The notes under the pieces were generated by a model. The model was not told the origin of the DNA. It saw only the letters and a program-made list of their open reading frames with translations, and ran no database searches. Below are positions 44,304 through 53,454 of a stretch of DNA of 64,000 nt, piece by piece (position 1 is the stretch's first letter; every line of letters begins with the position of its first letter). The DNA comes from Lolliginicoccus suaedae (lineage in GTDB: Bacteria > Actinomycetota > Actinomycetes > Mycobacteriales > Mycobacteriaceae). The stretch lies in contig NZ_VSSO01000004.1 of assembly GCF_008312885.1 (NCBI RefSeq), positions 186,001 to 250,000 on the forward strand, read 5' to 3'. The translations under genes were made by a program, and so were the position numbers.

Positions 44304-45008
44304 CTATCGGGCCGCGGCGTGGGCGAGCGCGGATTCCGTGCGGCATCCCACGATCGCCGGAGCCTCCTGGATCAGGTCGTCGTTGACCAGAGCCTCGACC
44401 ATGAACAGGGCGAAGTCGATGCGCCGGGTGATGTTGCTCGCGAGGATGGGATCGCCCACATGGCGGCTCCAGGCGGGAAGGCCCTGGCTCTCGCCCTCCT
44501 CGAGGTCGCTCCCGCGCACCACTGTCCACAATGCGTCGCTGGCGAAGACGAGGTTGCAGGCTTTCACCTGGTCGCGGATGTCCGCCATGCGAACGAGGCG
44601 AATGATGACCGTCGCGGCAGCGAGCATGGCGCGGAAGGTGCGCGAGTACACGTCCTTGCCGTCGCGGGTGATGTGCCAGCCGCACGAGAACACCAGGCGC
44701 GCGCCCGGTCCAGCATGGTCGAGCACGGCCCGGGCGGTGCCACTCGCATAGTCGTGCACGCCCCACGGGACCAGCACCACGAGAACACCATCGCATCCGG
44801 CGACGGCCTTCTTGATGACGTCCCGATCATCGGTGCGTCCCGGAATGACGGTGATGCAGCCCGCGAACTCATCGAGCTTGCCGACGCTCTCGGGGCGGCA
44901 CACTCCAACGACCTCGTATCCGCGCTCGAGAGCGTGGCGGATCATGTACTTCCCCAGCTTCCCCGATGCACCGACGATGCATACCTTATGGATCTCTCGT
45001 GACGACAT
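44304..45008 (-). CDS. NAD(P)-binding NmrA-like protein
   Basis: This 234-residue atypical SDR has VCIVGASGKLGKYMIRHALERG near the start, the glycine-rich NAD(P) motif of NmrA/SDR-a5 proteins. VVLVPWGVHDYAS and LVFSCGWHITRDG follow in the middle. The classical YxxxK is not evident. It is divergent from a TetR regulator, with two palindromic operators in the 107-base spacer, so its expression is probably repressed by that TetR. It may reduce a small molecule or act as a redox sensor; the substrate is unknown. Confidence 0.82.
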   Translation of the reverse strand: MSSREIHKVCIVGASGKLGKYMIRHALERGYEVVGVCRPESVGKLDEFAGCITVIPGRTDDRDVIKKAVAGCDGVLVVLVPWGVHDYASGTARAVLDHAGPGARLVFSCGWHITRDGKDVYSRTFRAMLAAATVIIRLVRMADIRDQVKACNLVFASDALWTVVRGSDLEEGESQGLPAWSRHVGDPILASNITRRIDFALFMVEALVNDDLIQEAPAIVGCRTESALAHAAAR

Positions 45009-45042
45009 TCGTGGCTCCTTCTCCCATGCCCAGCAACCTTTG

Positions 45043-45076
45043 CCTTACGTCGTAAGATACGCCTTATGGCGTAAGG
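45043..45076. promoter_or_regulatory. Two TetR operators
   Basis: CCTTACGTCGTAAGA (45043-45057) and CCTTATGGCGTAAGG (45062-45076) are two copies of CCTTA-N5-TAAGR, with centres 19 bases apart. They lie between the divergent NmrA and TetR starts and fit cooperative binding of two repressor dimers. Confidence 0.6.
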
Positions 45077-45115
45077 TAGTCAATGGTTGATCGTCGCCAC
45101 CCCGAGAGGAGCACC

Positions 45116-45790
45116 ATGCCAGCCACCGGACAGGCAGCCCGCCGGGCCCGGCCCGGCCTCACGCGCGAGCAGATCCTCGCCACAGCAATCCGCCTCGCCG
45201 ATCACTCCGGCACCACCGGCCTCACCATGCGGGCGCTGGCCAAGGAACTCGGCGTCGAGGCCATGTCGCTCTATCACCACATCGCCAACAAGGACGCGCT
45301 GCTCGACGCCATGGTCGACCACGTGTTCAGCGAGATCAGCCTCCCCTGCCCCGAGGCAGGCTGGCGCGAGGGGATGCTCCAGCGCGCCCGCTCGGCCCGC
45401 GCCACGCTCCGCGAGCACCCCTGGGCGCTCGGCCTCATGGACTCCCGCTCCACACCCGGCCCCGCCACGCTGCGCCACCACGACGCCGTGCTCGGCTGCC
45501 TGCGGCGCAACGGCTTCACCATCCCCCTCGCCGCGCGCGCGGTCTCCCTGCTCGACAGCTACATCTACGGGTTCGTCCTGCAGGAATCCGCGCTGCCGTT
45601 CGCCAATGCCGACGAGCTCGCCACCATCGCCGAGGGCATCCTCGCCGCCCCCGCCATCGCCGAGGAATACCCGCACCTCACCGAGCTGATCACCGAGCAC
45701 GCGCTCAAGCCCGGCTATGCCTACGGCGACGAGTTCGACCGCGGGCTCGACCTCATCCTCGACGGCCTCGAGCGCTGGCCACGGGGCTAG
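45116..45790 (+). CDS. TetR-family repressor
   Basis: This 224-residue regulator has the HTH at about residues 10-60 ([50 protein letters not shown]). Its C-terminal ligand domain is of the TetR_C type, as in tetracycline-repressor-like proteins ([14 protein letters not shown]). GAGAGGAG precedes the ATG at 45116; an ATG at 45083 is less well placed. It is divergent from the NmrA-like gene, its likely target. Its TAG stop shares the palindrome CTAG with the stop of the convergent oxidoreductase gene. Confidence 0.87.
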   Translation: MPATGQAARRARPGLTREQILATAIRLADHSGTTGLTMRALAKELGVEAMSLYHHIANKDALLDAMVDHVFSEISLPCPEAGWREGMLQRARSARATLREHPWALGLMDSRSTPGPATLRHHDAVLGCLRRNGFTIPLAARAVSLLDSYIYGFVLQESALPFANADELATIAEGILAAPAIAEEYPHLTELITEHALKPGYAYGDEFDRGLDLILDGLERWPRG

Positions 45791-48700
45791 CGAAGGCCTC
45801 CCAGCAGCTTCGCCAGCTCCGCGCGGTATGCCGCGACCGTCCGCATCTTGATGTCCTCGTAGCCGCGCACCATGTCCGGCAGGCCGGCGATCGCCACGGC
45901 CTCGCCCAAGTTGCTGGCATCCAGCACGGCGATCACCTCGCGGATCGCGGCGACATACTCGTCGATGAGCGCCCGCTCGGTTCGCCGAACCTCGGTGTGA
46001 CCGAACGGATCCAGACGAGTGCCCCGCACCCGCTTCATCGTCGCCAGGCCCCGGAACGCAGGCGTGAACCACCGGCCCACACCGATCTTGCGGTCCATGC
46101 CCAGCGCCCGCAGCATCGGCGGATGCAGCTTGTTGACCACCGTCGCGCCCTCGCCGAACTCGGCCTCGATCGCCGCGCGCACCTGGGGATCGAGCGCGAG
46201 CCGGGCCACCTCGTACTCATCCTTGTAAGCCATCAGCTTGTGCAGCCCGCGCCCCACCGCCTCGGTCAGCGCGGTGGAACCCGCATCGACGCGCGCCTCG
46301 GCCCGCCGGGCCTCGGCAAGGATGCCGACGTAGCGGCGCGCGTACTTGTCGTCCTGGAAGGCGATGAGCTCATCGATGCGCAGGTCGATCGCATCGGAGG
46401 GCTCGGGCAAGCCGATCAGCGCGCCCAGCTGCCGCGCCCGCTCAGAGATGCGGGGCGCGGGCTGCTCGGGCTGCAATAGCTGCGCCAGCGCATCCGGGTC
46501 GGCCACGGCCTGCCGACCGCGCCGCAGCGCCTGCACATTGCGGTCGACCGCCACGCCGTTGAGCATGATCGCCTGCTCCATCGCCGACTCGCTCACCGGC
46601 AGCACCCCGGTCTGCAAGACAGCGCCGACGAGGATCATGTTCGCGAACTGCTCGTCGCCGAACAGCCGGTGCGCGAGATCCGCTGCATCGAGATAGTGCA
46701 CCTCGCGGGCCACCTCGTCGATCGCGCCGTGGATCGCCTCATCGCGGGGATAGTCCTCGCTGGTGGTGGTCACCATCTTGCCCGTGGGCACATGGTGGGT
46801 GGAGATCACCGCGACGGTGCGGGCGGGATCAGCGACCCGCAGGTTGGCGGGATCGGTGGCGACGAGAGCGTCGCAGCCGAGGTAGAGATCAGCACGCCCC
46901 TCGCCCACCTTCGCCGAGACCTGCTCGGGCGCATCGGTCATCGTGATGTCCGAGACCACCGCGCCACCCTTCTGCGCGAGCCCCGTCTGGTCGAGGGTGC
47001 GCACGGCATGGCCGTCGATGACGGCAGCGATGGCGAGGACCTGGCTGACGGTGACCACGCCGGTTCCGCCGATGCCCATGATGCGCATGTCGAACTCGTC
47101 GCGGCCGGTCGCGTACCGCGGATGGGGCAGCTCATCGAGAGCAAGCGGCGGCAGGTCCTGATGCTTAGGGCGCCCGGGGGTGATCGTCATGAACGACGGG
47201 CAATCCCCCTTCAGGCAGGAATAGTCGAGGTTGCAGGAGGACTGGTTGATGCGGGTCTTGCGCCCGAACTCGGTGTCCACCGGCTGCACCGACAAGCAGT
47301 TGGACTTCTCGCCGCAATCGCCGCAGCCCTCGCAGATGCGCTCGTTGATCATCACCTTCGTCGCCGGTGTGGGCAGCGTGCCGCGCTTGCGCTTGCGGCG
47401 CTTCTGCGCGGCGCATTCCTGGTCATGGATGAGCACCGTCACCCCGGGCACGGCGGCGAGCTCGCGCTCCACGTCGAGCAGCTCGTCGCGCGGCCGCACC
47501 TGCACGCCCTTCGGCAGGCGACGACGCTGGATGCGGGATGGGTCCTCGCTGGTGATGACGATCCGGGCGACGCCCTCCTCGTGGAGGAGCCGTGCCATCT
47601 GCTCCACCGGCATCTCCCCCACCGGTTGCTGCCCGCCGGTCATGGCGACGGCGCTGTTCGCGAGGAGCTTGTAGGTGATGTTGACGCCCGCGGCGATGGC
47701 CGCCCGGATGGCGAGCGAGCCCGAATGCAGGAACGTGCCGTCTCCGATGTTCTGCACCAGGTGGCGCTCGGAGACGTAGGGGGCCATGCCGATCCACTGC
47801 GCTCCCTCGCCACCCATCTGGGTGGTGCCCATGACGTTGCCGGTCTGCTTCGGATCCATCAGCAGCACCATCGCGTGGCATCCGATCCCGCCACCGACGA
47901 GGGTGCCCTCGTTGACGCGGGTCGAGGAATTGTGCGGGCATCCCGAGCAGTAGTAGGGGCTGCGCACCGCGAGGGGCACGGCGATGCGGTGCGGGCGCGA
48001 CCGGTGCTGCCAGGCCCGCACGCCCGCGATGTCCCGGCCCCCCAGCGCGCGCGCCAGGCCACGGGTGACGGTGTCGATGTCGAGCTCGCCCGTGGCGGGG
48101 AACAAGATACTGCCGTCGGCGGTGCGACGGCCCACGATGCGCGGCGCCGACCGGCGACCGTACAGCACTGAGCGGATGGCGGACTCGAGGAAGTCATGCT
48201 TCTCCTCGATGACGATGATCTCGTCGAGCCCGTCGGCGAACTCCTCGACGATGCGGGGCTCGAGCGGCCACAGCATTCCGATCTTCAGCAGCCGGATGCC
48301 GTGGCGGGCCAGCTCATCCTCGCCGAGCCCCAGTGCCCGCAGCGCGCTGCACAGATCAAGGTATGTCTTGCCCGCGGCGACGATTCCCACGGTGTCACCA
48401 GTACCGCTGCGCGTGATGCGGTTGAGCCCGTTGTTGCGGGCGTACTCGAGCGCGCGCGGCAGGCGGGTCTCGTGGAGGCTGCGCTCGAGCACAGCGAGGC
48501 TCGCGCCGAGAACGCGGCCGGTCGGTTCATGCGTGCTCGGTCCCGAGCCGCCGAGGATCGGCAAGGACTGGTGCGGGTGCACGCGCACCGTGCTGGCACC
48601 GTCGGCCACCGCGGTGACGATCTTCAATGCAGCCCAGGTGCCGGTGAAGCGGGAGAGGTACTGGGCGTGCAGCCCCATCTCGAGGACTTCCTGGCTATCG

Positions 48701-49326
48701 CCCGGATACAGCACGGGGATGCGCAGGTCAGCGAGCATCCGCTCGGTGGCGGAGGGAAGGGTCGAGGACTTGGCGCCCGGATCGTCGCCGACGATGGCCA
48801 CCGCCCCGCCGCGCGGATCGGTGCCCATCATGTTGGCGTGGCGCAACGCATCGGCGGCGCGATCAAGCCCTGGGGCCTTGCCGTACCAGATGCTCGTGAT
48901 GCCATCAACACCCTCGACGGTGGCGGCCGAGCGGGCGAGCTGCGCGCCCATGCAGGCGGTCGCCCCGAACTCCTCGTTCAGGCCCGGTTGCAGGCGCACA
49001 TCGAGAGGATCGAGCAGCGCGCGCTGCCGCATCAGCTCGAGGTCATAGCCCGCGAGCGGAGAGCCCTCGTAGCCAGAGACGAACGTCGCGGTGCGCAGCC
49101 CGGCGCGGCGATCCTGGCGGGCCCGATCGAGCAGCATCCGCACGAGGCCCTGGATGCCAGTGAGGAAGACGACGCCGTCCTCGCGCTCGTAGCGCTCATC
49201 GAGGTAGAACCCGTCCGGGCTGGCCTTGCGCCCTGCACCGGGAACATCGGGGCTGGATTGCTGGGAGCTGGATCGATCGGGGGCGGACTGATCGGGGCGG
49301 GGTCGGTCGTGCTGCGGGATCGTCAT
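45787..49326 (-). CDS. Indolepyruvate ferredoxin oxidoreductase (fused IorA-IorB type)
   Basis: This is a 1179-residue CoA-acylating 2-oxoacid oxidoreductase. The N-terminal pyruvate-ferredoxin-type domain ([31 protein letters not shown]) is followed by the TPP-binding region ([43 protein letters not shown]). Then come a ferredoxin-like cluster site ([16 protein letters not shown] and later [16 protein letters not shown]) and a C-terminal gamma-type domain ([19 protein letters not shown]). The fused arrangement and length match bacterial proteins of this class, which oxidise aryl pyruvates or branched 2-oxoacids. AGGAGG precedes the ATG at 49326. A divergent Lrp gene suggests amino-acid-dependent control. 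Confidence 0.9.
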   Translation of the reverse strand: MTIPQHDRPRPDQSAPDRSSSQQSSPDVPGAGRKASPDGFYLDERYEREDGVVFLTGIQGLVRMLLDRARQDRRAGLRTATFVSGYEGSPLAGYDLELMRQRALLDPLDVRLQPGLNEEFGATACMGAQLARSAATVEGVDGITSIWYGKAPGLDRAADALRHANMMGTDPRGGAVAIVGDDPGAKSSTLPSATERMLADLRIPVLYPGDSQEVLEMGLHAQYLSRFTGTWAALKIVTAVADGASTVRVHPHQSLPILGGSGPSTHEPTGRVLGASLAVLERSLHETRLPRALEYARNNGLNRITRSGTGDTVGIVAAGKTYLDLCSALRALGLGEDELARHGIRLLKIGMLWPLEPRIVEEFADGLDEIIVIEEKHDFLESAIRSVLYGRRSAPRIVGRRTADGSILFPATGELDIDTVTRGLARALGGRDIAGVRAWQHRSRPHRIAVPLAVRSPYYCSGCPHNSSTRVNEGTLVGGGIGCHAMVLLMDPKQTGNVMGTTQMGGEGAQWIGMAPYVSERHLVQNIGDGTFLHSGSLAIRAAIAAGVNITYKLLANSAVAMTGGQQPVGEMPVEQMARLLHEEGVARIVITSEDPSRIQRRRLPKGVQVRPRDELLDVERELAAVPGVTVLIHDQECAAQKRRKRKRGTLPTPATKVMINERICEGCGDCGEKSNCLSVQPVDTEFGRKTRINQSSCNLDYSCLKGDCPSFMTITPGRPKHQDLPPLALDELPHPRYATGRDEFDMRIMGIGGTGVVTVSQVLAIAAVIDGHAVRTLDQTGLAQKGGAVVSDITMTDAPEQVSAKVGEGRADLYLGCDALVATDPANLRVADPARTVAVISTHHVPTGKMVTTTSEDYPRDEAIHGAIDEVAREVHYLDAADLAHRLFGDEQFANMILVGAVLQTGVLPVSESAMEQAIMLNGVAVDRNVQALRRGRQAVADPDALAQLLQPEQPAPRISERARQLGALIGLPEPSDAIDLRIDELIAFQDDKYARRYVGILAEARRAEARVDAGSTALTEAVGRGLHKLMAYKDEYEVARLALDPQVRAAIEAEFGEGATVVNKLHPPMLRALGMDRKIGVGRWFTPAFRGLATMKRVRGTRLDPFGHTEVRRTERALIDEYVAAIREVIAVLDASNLGEAVAIAGLPDMVRGYEDIKMRTVAAYRAELAKLLGGLR

Positions 49327-49551
49327 GGTGGGCACCTCCTGTGGTCGCCGCACCGGGGTGTGGTGGCGGCGGCAAGCACGCATCGGGTGTGATGCAGCTC
49401 ATAGTTGTCCATGTGACTACCATTCAGCGCCCGAACCACGCCACCGCGCAACCCAGCGGCGATACAGTGGACCAATGGCCCAGCGCGGCCCGCTCAGGCG
49501 CTGCCATGGCCGGCCAAGTGACCACTTCGCCCGCGCGCCCGGGAGGCACAC

Positions 49552-50031
49552 ATGAGCCCCGCCTTCGACAAGCTAGACCTCACCATCCTGCGGCTGCTGC
49601 TCGAGCAACCACGCGCCGGGGTCCGTGAGTACGCCCGGCAGCTCGGCATCGCCCGCGGCACCGCCCAGGCACGCATCGACAAGCTGCAACGCTCCGGCGT
49701 CATCGCCAGCTACGCCCCCCGCATCTCTCCCACCGCGCTCGGGTTCGGAGGGCTCGCCTACATCCACATCCACCTCGCCCAGGGCCAGCTCGACACCACC
49801 AGCCGCCTGCTCGCCGCCATCCCCGAGATCATCGCCGCGGACTCCATTGCAGGCGAGGGCGACCTCATCTGCCACGTCGTCGCCAAGGACAACCACGAGC
49901 TCGAGCGCGTCATCCAGCGCATCATCGCCACTCCCGGCGTCGTGCGCACCCGCACCGAGATCGTGCTCAGCCGCCGCATCGAGAACCGCGTGATTCCGCT
50001 GATCGAATCGCTCGCGTCCGAGCTGGGGTGA
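49552..50031 (+). CDS. Lrp/AsnC-family regulator
   Basis: This 159-residue regulator has an N-terminal HTH (FDKLDLTILRLLLEQPRAGVREYARQLGIARGTAQARIDKLQRSGVI, residues 5-51) and a C-terminal RAM domain from about 68 (GLAYIHIHLAQGQLD, AGEGDLICHVVAKDNHEL). GGGAGGCAC precedes the ATG. It is divergent from the indolepyruvate oxidoreductase gene, with a 225-base spacer, and most likely controls it in response to an aromatic or branched amino acid. That target is inferred from position. Confidence 0.87.
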   Translation: MSPAFDKLDLTILRLLLEQPRAGVREYARQLGIARGTAQARIDKLQRSGVIASYAPRISPTALGFGGLAYIHIHLAQGQLDTTSRLLAAIPEIIAADSIAGEGDLICHVVAKDNHELERVIQRIIATPGVVRTRTEIVLSRRIENRVIPLIESLASELG

Positions 50032-50055
50032 GGGTAGGGCGGTTGCCTTCTGGCT

Positions 50056-50108
50056 GCCGCTAGTGGAAACTTTTCCTCCTCTGAGCGGGAAAAGTTTCCA
50101 CTAGCGGC
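50056..50108. repeat. Hairpin repeat family A, copy 2
   Basis: The 41-base core at 50062-50102 begins AGTGGAAACTTTTCC and ends GGAAAAGTTTCCACT. Outer arms GCCGCT and AGCGGC extend the stem. It lies 24 bases after the Lrp stop, in the 401-base gap between convergent Lrp and ycnI-like genes. Confidence 0.75.
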
Positions 50109-50210
50109 GGGGACACTAGCGGCGGCGGGAACCAGTGGCGCCGAGCGCAACGAGCGGGTTCCACCAACCTCAGTTGCCACCCCAGGCTCGCAGGTGCCAC
50201 GGCTAGCCAG

Positions 50211-50238
50211 AGCTGCCACCGAAATTTCGGTGGCAGCT
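50211..50238. repeat. 28-base perfect palindrome
   Basis: AGCTGCCACCGAAA is followed at once by its exact reverse complement, with no spacer. It is flanked by further GCCACC/GCCACG words at about 50175-50200. There is no coding capacity here. It may form a cruciform, be a regulator site or stop transcription. Confidence 0.7.
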
Positions 50239-50332
50239 GTCCACTGATGGTGGGCGCTCCAGCGCAAGGGTGGCTGCAACCGGCATCTGCCGCAGGTCCG
50301 GCGGTGGACGCTCAGCCCGTCACCTCCCTGCC

Positions 50333-50373
50333 AGTGGAAACTTTTCCTCCCCTGAGCGGAGAAAGTTTCCACC
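50333..50373. repeat. Hairpin repeat family A, copy 3
   Basis: This is a third 41-base copy, beginning AGTGGAAACTTTTCC and ending GAAAGTTTCCACC. It lies 230 bases after copy 2 in the same gap and 60 bases before the stop of the convergent ycnI-like gene. Confidence 0.75.
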
Positions 50374-50432
50374 AGCCCGCGAACCACCAGCGCCGGGAAC
50401 CACCAGCCCGCGGCCTCGGTCGCGACTGACCC

Positions 50433-51098
50433 CTACCGCCTCCCGCTCCGCGCCAGAGCGAACCCGGCGGCTCCGAGCGCGAGAATCGCGACGAAGAGGG
50501 CACTGACCGGCAGCACATTGCTATCGTCCGCGCCCTCGGCACCGGTGGCATCGACGTCCGCATCACTGCTATCCGAGCCCATCGCGACGGTGACATACGG
50601 GGCGGGCGAATCGAGCTCGCCCCACTGGTCGACGCTGTCGGGGATCTCGATCCAGCGGTTCTCGCCTTCCTCGCATTCCTGGATGACGGGCAGCCACAGC
50701 ACGTCGGGGGCGTCTTCGGCGAGGGTGAGGCTGAGTCCGAACTCCTGGAACTGATCGTCGGGCAGCGAACTGCCGCTGAAGACGATCTCGGCGACGCGAT
50801 CGGTGACCGCGCCGTGCGCGCCCTCGATCGGCTCGGGCACGTCCTCGCGGATGACCTCGGCGTTCCATCCCGCGATCTGCTCGGCGCGCGCGTTCTCGAC
50901 GCCCTCGGGGATCTGGATGCGCACAGCGGTGGTGGGCGAGCTCTCGCAGCCGTGGCCGACGCGCAGCGCGGTGCGGAAGTAGCGGGAGGTGGCCTCGTCG
51001 GGGCTGGCGGTGACGTGCGCGAGCGCGGGGGTGGCGAGCGCGGGCGCGAGGAGAAGCCCGGCGAGCGCTGCGGCGGCCATGCGGGTGGTGCTGGTCAT
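50433..51098 (-). CDS. YcnI-like copper-associated membrane protein (DUF1775)
   Basis: This 221-residue exported protein has a signal peptide ending at about ALAH, so that a histidine (HVTASPDEA) becomes the mature N-terminus, as in YcnI-type copper-binding proteins. The DUF1775 beta domain follows (VRIQIPEGVENARAEQIAGWN, ISLP-type FGLSLTLAED). A C-terminal membrane anchor lies near residue 198 (VLPVSALFVAILALGAAGFAL). The ATG overlaps the copCD stop as ATGA. It closes the sigC-copCD-ycnI operon. It probably takes up or stores copper outside the cell with CopCD. Confidence 0.88.
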   Translation of the reverse strand: MTSTTRMAAAALAGLLLAPALATPALAHVTASPDEATSRYFRTALRVGHGCESSPTTAVRIQIPEGVENARAEQIAGWNAEVIREDVPEPIEGAHGAVTDRVAEIVFSGSSLPDDQFQEFGLSLTLAEDAPDVLWLPVIQECEEGENRWIEIPDSVDQWGELDSPAPYVTVAMGSDSSDADVDATGAEGADDSNVLPVSALFVAILALGAAGFALARSGRR

Positions 51099-52729
51099 GG
51101 TGTCCTTCCGTGGATGCGTGCGGTGGTAGTGGCGGTCAGCAGCTCGAAGTCGCTGACGAGGACGCGTATCTCGATGTCCCAGTCACCGGGGATGGCGAGA
51201 TCTGTTCCCGAGTAGTGGTACTCGCCGCTGCCCGGGGAATGCTCGATGGCGGGGCGCTCGATGTTCTCGATGCCCGATGCGGGGTGGCTGAGGCGCAGGG
51301 TCACCGCATCCAGCCCGGTCACCGGCTCGCCCTGCTCGTCGCGGATCAGCAGTTCGATGCTGTTGCTGCCAGCAACGGCCGGGGTGACGGTGATGGTCGC
51401 TTCGAGGGTGTCGCTCAGCTCGAGCGTCGCGGTGTGCGGGCCTGCGCCAGGCCGCGGCGGCGAGGTAGCTACCAGCACGGCGGTGAGGGCGAGCACGATG
51501 AGCAGGCCGATTGCCTCGATGCGCAGGGCGCGGGCGAGCTGTCGCGGTGCGGCGCTCGAGCGTTGCTGGATGCGCGGGACGAGGCGCCACCGGTTGTAGG
51601 CGGCCACCGCGATCACGAGGACGACACCAGCGATCTTGGCGAGGAGAATCCAGCCGTACCGGGTATCGAGGCTGCTCCAGTCGCGGATCTCGGCCCACGC
51701 CATCGCGGTTCCGGACAGTGCTAGCAGCGTCACCAGGATCGCGGCGATCGTAGAGAACCGGGCGACGGTGCGTGCCGCGGCCTCCGCAGGCATGGATCCC
51801 CGGAGCAGGATGAGGAGCCCGAGGAGACCACCGAGCCACACCGCGGCGGCTCCGACGTGCACCAGGTCGGATGCTAGGACGAGGCTTTGGGGCTGGGCCG
51901 TGACGGAGTGCCCGGCGAGCACGAAAGCTGCGGTAGCGAGCACGGCGCCGAGGATGGGGAGCAGTCCGCGGGCCGGGGCGAGCATGAGCGCGAGCCCAAG
52001 GATGCCCAGCAGGGCGGAGGAGCCGAACGAGGAACCGAGCACCGTGGCTAGCGCGCTGCCGCTCAGGCCGGGGCCCGCGACAGTGATCGCGTTCACCGGG
52101 ATCGACACGACGATGGCGAGCAGACCGGCTATCGCAGTGATCCGGGTGGCCCCCAGGAGCTGCCGGGAAACGTGCCGCTGGTCGCGGGGCAGGATGAACC
52201 GTCCCAGCACGACGAGGCCCGCTGCGGCCAGGGCACCGGCATAGATGATCCAGCGGAGCACCAGCGCGAGACCGTCCCACACGCTGCTCGCCTCATCCGA
52301 GAGATCGGCCTCCGGCACTGCGGAGGCATCAGCCGGGTCGCCGACGGTGAAGGTGAAGGAACCGCGGATGGGGTGGGAGTCCCCGGAGATGACGCGCCAG
52401 GCCACCGTGTACACGCCGTCGGGGAGGCCGGGGAGCAGCGCCACGCTCGCCTGCTCGGGGCTTGCATCCTGGCGACTCCCGCCGGTGTCGACGCGCTCGG
52501 CATCGCGGTCGAGCACCCGGATCGAATCCTCGACGAGCGTGATGGGCTCGCTGAAGCGCAGGTTCACCGCGCCCGGCGAACCATCGACCTGGCTGCCATC
52601 GCTGGGCGTGGTCCCGACCAGCGAGGCGTGCGCGGCCGCGTGGGGTGGTGCAACGAGGAACGCGGGAGCAAGGAGCGCGCTGATCAGCGCGAGCAGGAGC
52701 AGCCACGAGCGTGCCCGGGCGCTGCTCAT
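51095..52729 (-). CDS. copCD: CopC-CopD fusion copper transport protein
   Basis: This is a 544-residue fusion. A signal peptide ends near AAAH, making histidine the mature N-terminus (HASLVGTTPSDGSQVDGSP), the copper ligand typical of CopC. The CopC domain runs to about 130 (VYTVAWRVISGDSHPIRGSFTF). The CopD membrane domain with about eight segments spans 155-420 and carries histidines (VLAGHSV, LVHVGAAAVWLGG). A C-terminal FixH/YtkA-like beta domain follows (LRDEQGEPVTGLDAV type). GTG at 52741 is an alternative start. A SigC-type promoter lies upstream. Confidence 0.9.
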   Translation of the reverse strand: MSSARARSWLLLLALISALLAPAFLVAPPHAAAHASLVGTTPSDGSQVDGSPGAVNLRFSEPITLVEDSIRVLDRDAERVDTGGSRQDASPEQASVALLPGLPDGVYTVAWRVISGDSHPIRGSFTFTVGDPADASAVPEADLSDEASSVWDGLALVLRWIIYAGALAAAGLVVLGRFILPRDQRHVSRQLLGATRITAIAGLLAIVVSIPVNAITVAGPGLSGSALATVLGSSFGSSALLGILGLALMLAPARGLLPILGAVLATAAFVLAGHSVTAQPQSLVLASDLVHVGAAAVWLGGLLGLLILLRGSMPAEAAARTVARFSTIAAILVTLLALSGTAMAWAEIRDWSSLDTRYGWILLAKIAGVVLVIAVAAYNRWRLVPRIQQRSSAAPRQLARALRIEAIGLLIVLALTAVLVATSPPRPGAGPHTATLELSDTLEATITVTPAVAGSNSIELLIRDEQGEPVTGLDAVTLRLSHPASGIENIERPAIEHSPGSGEYHYSGTDLAIPGDWDIEIRVLVSDFELLTATTTARIHGRTP

Positions 52730-52781
52730 GACAGTCCCCACAACGCCCCCTCGTCCTGATGCGACCCAACCGTTTCCCCGT

Positions 52782-52810
52782 TAGTCGCAGCAGGGGCGCC
52801 AAGAGTTCCC
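52782..52810 (-). promoter_or_regulatory. SigC-type promoter of copCD-ycnI
   Basis: On the minus strand GGGAAC (52810-52805) and CGACTA (52787-52782) are separated by 17 bases. The first eight bases, GGGAACTC, and the -10 box equal those of the promoter at 53419-53447. The leader to copCD would be about 45 bases. Confidence 0.6.
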
Positions 52811-52830
52811 GGAGATTGCCGGGCGCCGGA

Positions 52831-53379
52831 TCATGCGTTCTTCCGTGACGCTCCCGCCGATCGCTGGCCGGGCTCGTTGGTCATCGCGATGAGGTCGCTG
52901 CGGGCGCGCGCCACGCGGGACCGGATGGTGCCGACCGCGCACTCGCACACCGTGGCGGCCTCGTCGTAGCTCATGCCGAACACCTGGGTGAGCACGAATG
53001 CCTCGCGGCGATCCGCATCGAGCGCGGCGATGAGCACGGTCATCGCGATATGCCCCGACGGGTCGCTTGCCACGCGCGGGGGGCTTTCGGTGCCGGTCTC
53101 GTGCCCGCGTCGACGGATGCGTCGGCGCAGCTCATCGTGGCAAGCGTGCCGGGCGATCGACAGCAACCAGGTGAGCACGGTCGAGGCAGCCTGGAACCGG
53201 GGCAGCGCGCCCATCATCCGCAGATACGTGTCCTGAACGAGGTCATCGGCGGAGGCCACATCGACAAGATGCGCGCAGAACCGCCACGTATCGGCCTGGG
53301 TGCCGCGGACCAGGTCATCGAGCGCGCGCCGGTCGCCATCGCGGGCAGCGAGCGCGAGGGCCAGCAGCGGATCGTGCAC
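52831..53379 (-). CDS. sigC: ECF sigma factor SigC-like
   Basis: This 182-residue ECF sigma factor has region 2 at residues 15-85 (RRALDDLVRGTQADTWRFCAHLVDVASADDLVQDTYLR, VLTWLLSIARHACHDELRRR). Region 4 lies at 115-165 (LDADRREAFVLTQVFGMSYDEAATVCECAVGTIRSRVARAR). The sequence closely resembles mycobacterial SigC as I remember it, including the ADDLVQDTYLR and CAVGTIRSRVARAR stretches. GTG at 53379 is the start. It precedes copCD and ycnI on the same strand, consistent with a copper-linked SigC regulon. The divergent zinc-finger protein may be its anti-sigma factor. Confidence 0.87.
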   Translation of the reverse strand: MHDPLLALALAARDGDRRALDDLVRGTQADTWRFCAHLVDVASADDLVQDTYLRMMGALPRFQAASTVLTWLLSIARHACHDELRRRIRRRGHETGTESPPRVASDPSGHIAMTVLIAALDADRREAFVLTQVFGMSYDEAATVCECAVGTIRSRVARARSDLIAMTNEPGQRSAGASRKNA

Positions 53380-53418
53380 GCCGTCACGCTACCGGACGAT
53401 CCGCGCGACGAATCCGGC

Positions 53419-53447
53419 GGGAACTCAGCGCCGCGCCGGGTCGACTA
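53419..53447 (+). promoter_or_regulatory. SigC-type promoter of zinc-finger membrane protein
   Basis: GGGAAC (53419-53424) and CGACTA (53442-53447) have a 17-base spacer, matching the copCD promoter in both boxes and spacing. The ATG at 53455 starts seven bases after the -10, so the mRNA would be leaderless. Confidence 0.6.
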
Positions 53448-53454
53448 CTAGAGC

